A stretch of DNA of 7,399 bases from CAYVSF01 sp046482855 (GTDB lineage: Bacteria; Bacteroidota; Bacteroidia; Bacteroidales; UBA12077): the NCBI GenBank assembly GCA_046482855.1, contig JAWOEH010000078.1, positions 1-7,399 on the forward strand, read 5' to 3'. Shown piece after piece: positions 6,402 to 7,399 of this stretch (position 1 is its first letter; each line of letters opens with the position of its first letter). The notes under the pieces are model-generated. The model was given only the letters and a program-made list of their open reading frames with translations. It had not been told where the DNA came from and did no database searches. Made by a program: the position numbers and the translations under genes.

Positions 6402-6995
6402 ATGGATACCATGAGCAAAAATACCGACAACTATTATATTAATAGGGTTAAGACAGGCGACGCCGGGGCCTTTCGTTATTTGGTTGATAAATACAAACCT
6501 ATGGCTTTTACCCTCACCATTCAGCTGGTACGCCATCATCAGGTGGCTGAGGAATTGTGTCAGGACGCTTTTTTGAAGGCCTTCCACGGGCTTAAAGGCT
6601 ATAAAGGCGAGGCGGCCTTTTCTACCTGGCTCTATCGGATTGTTTATAACACGGCGGTTTCTTATATGCGTAAGAAAAAACGTTATACGCTGCCCCTGGA
6701 AGAGGAAGTGGTTGAGGTGGACGATGGTGCCCTCAATCCCATGGAGCAGCTCTCAAGAGATGAAGCCCTGCGCATTCTCGATCAGGCATTGCTACTCATG
6801 GATGAGGAAGATCGGTTTTTGTTAACGCTTTACTACCTGGAGGAAAAATCAGTGAAGGAGATGGGCTCTATTACTGAACAATCGGAAAGCAATGTAAAGA
6901 TCCGCTTGTTTCGAGGACGTAAGAAGTTGCATAAAATTCTCTCTGACCTTCTTAAGCAAGAGGTAGATTCATTACGTTTACATGGGCAAAAGTAA
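6402..6995 (+). CDS. ECF-family RNA polymerase sigma factor
   Basis: This 197-residue protein has the two-domain ECF layout. Sigma-2 spans about 14-92, with FRYLVDKYKPMAFTL, the region 2.2-like AEELCQDAFLKAFHGL and the -10-contacting FSTWLYRIVYNTAVSYMRKKKR. An acidic linker follows (EEEVVEVDD), then sigma-4 (about 115-180) with LLMDEEDRFLLTLYYLEEKS and the helix-turn-helix SVKEMGSITEQSESNVKIRLFRGRKKL. It directs RNA polymerase to -35/-10 promoters. The coordinates give the longest form; ATG at 6411 (MSKNTDNYY) is more likely if the TGTAACC-N16-CGTC promoter is used, because transcription would start after 6402. A weak AGGA lies 10 bases before 6402, favouring the longer form if transcription begins further upstream. 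The next gene follows after 21 bp and probably encodes a membrane regulator. The likely regulon includes its own operon and the divergent DUF6249-like gene. Confidence 0.93.
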   Translation: MDTMSKNTDNYYINRVKTGDAGAFRYLVDKYKPMAFTLTIQLVRHHQVAEELCQDAFLKAFHGLKGYKGEAAFSTWLYRIVYNTAVSYMRKKKRYTLPLEEEVVEVDDGALNPMEQLSRDEALRILDQALLLMDEEDRFLLTLYYLEEKSVKEMGSITEQSESNVKIRLFRGRKKLHKILSDLLKQEVDSLRLHGQK

Positions 6996-7016
6996 AATTG
7001 GGAAGAACGATAAATT

Positions 7017-7391
7017 ATGGAAGATCAAAGTTTTGATAAGCACCTAAAGAAATGGTTTCAACAAAAGGGGTATAAACATCCTTCAAATCAGTTCACCGAT
7101 GATTTGATGAGTAGAATTCTTCAACCCTCAACCGATAGAACCGCGGGATTCGGTGGGCTCTTGTGGGCTCTGCTATTTCTTGTTTTAGGTTTGGTTGGCG
7201 CATTTGTTCTCTGGCCTGGTTTGTTTGATGGCCTTCGCGTGGTATTTAAGCTATCCAATAAGTTTTCCTTTTCTTCGTTATGGATACACGAAATGGCTTC
7301 TCTGCCTCCATTGGTATGGGGTAGCCTGATGGTGATTACTTTGTTGTTGCTGTTTGACCGGCTAATCATGCGTATATTCCATTCTATGTGA
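7017..7391 (+). CDS. Small two-helix membrane protein, possible anti-sigma factor
   Basis: The protein has 124 residues. The first ~40 are hydrophilic (MEDQSFDKHLKKWF, then HPSNQFTDDLMSRILQ) and should lie in the cytoplasm. Two membrane helices follow (about 44-66 and 97-115), joined by a segment with several aromatic residues. The P-x-x-F-T-x-x-(L/V)-M-x-x-I pattern before the first helix is common in small proteins encoded next to ECF sigma genes in Bacteroidota (from memory). I see no zinc-binding HxxxCxxC anti-sigma motif, so it would be an atypical anti-sigma factor, if it is one at all. It starts 21 bp after the sigma stop, with GGGAAG upstream, and is surely cotranscribed with the sigma gene. 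It ends 8 bases from the window edge, so any further operon genes are out of view. Confidence 0.85.
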   Translation: MEDQSFDKHLKKWFQQKGYKHPSNQFTDDLMSRILQPSTDRTAGFGGLLWALLFLVLGLVGAFVLWPGLFDGLRVVFKLSNKFSFSSLWIHEMASLPPLVWGSLMVITLLLLFDRLIMRIFHSM

Positions 7392-7399
7392 TTTGTTAT

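Noticed and set aside
1..7399. A new defence or mobile system.
   Set aside because: There is no nuclease, toxin, transposase, integrase, reverse transcriptase or repeat array. All genes fit sensing, envelope, secretion or transcription roles.

Overview
Nearly all of this window (about 338-7399) looks like the chromosome of a member of the Bacteroidota. The signs are a tetratricopeptide-repeat sensor kinase, a secreted peptidase with an M64_N-type N-terminal domain, a DUF6249-like membrane protein beside an ECF sigma factor, and weak Shine-Dalgarno sequences. I cannot name a genus. The first ~337 bases are different: GC-rich (about three quarters of codons end in G or C), encoding a very acidic PAS domain like those of haloarchaeal sensor proteins. 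The two kinds of sequence meet at about 328-338, inside conserved domains of two convergent genes. Both genes are cut at that one point, which is best explained by an assembly or amplification chimera. A hypersaline community sample would fit both parts.

Layout. (1) 2-340, plus strand: PAS-domain fragment, open at the left edge and cut at the junction. (2) 4362 down to the junction, minus strand: a three-gene run of a YbdG-type mechanosensitive channel (3076-4362), a soluble coiled-coil histidine kinase (1770-3008) and a membrane TPR histidine kinase (to about 328, C-terminal ATPase domain lost). The two kinase genes overlap by 4 bp (ATGA). (3) 4513-5823, plus strand: a secreted M64-family metallopeptidase, followed by a hairpin terminator. 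(4) 5882-6208, minus strand: a small three-helix membrane protein (DUF6249-like). (5) 6402-7391, plus strand: an ECF-type sigma factor followed by a small two-helix membrane protein that may be its anti-sigma partner.

How the genes may work together. The clearest regulatory signal is a pair of near-identical ECF-type promoters, TGTAACC-N16-CGTC followed by AGA. One faces the sigma gene and one faces the divergent DUF6249-like gene. This suggests the sigma factor transcribes both itself and its membrane neighbour as one envelope-related unit. The kinase pair with the channel looks like a separate sensory operon; no response regulator lies in the window. I found no rRNA, tRNA, CRISPR array, insertion sequence or phage gene, and nothing pointing to a defence system. 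No stretch longer than about 200 bases is without a gene.
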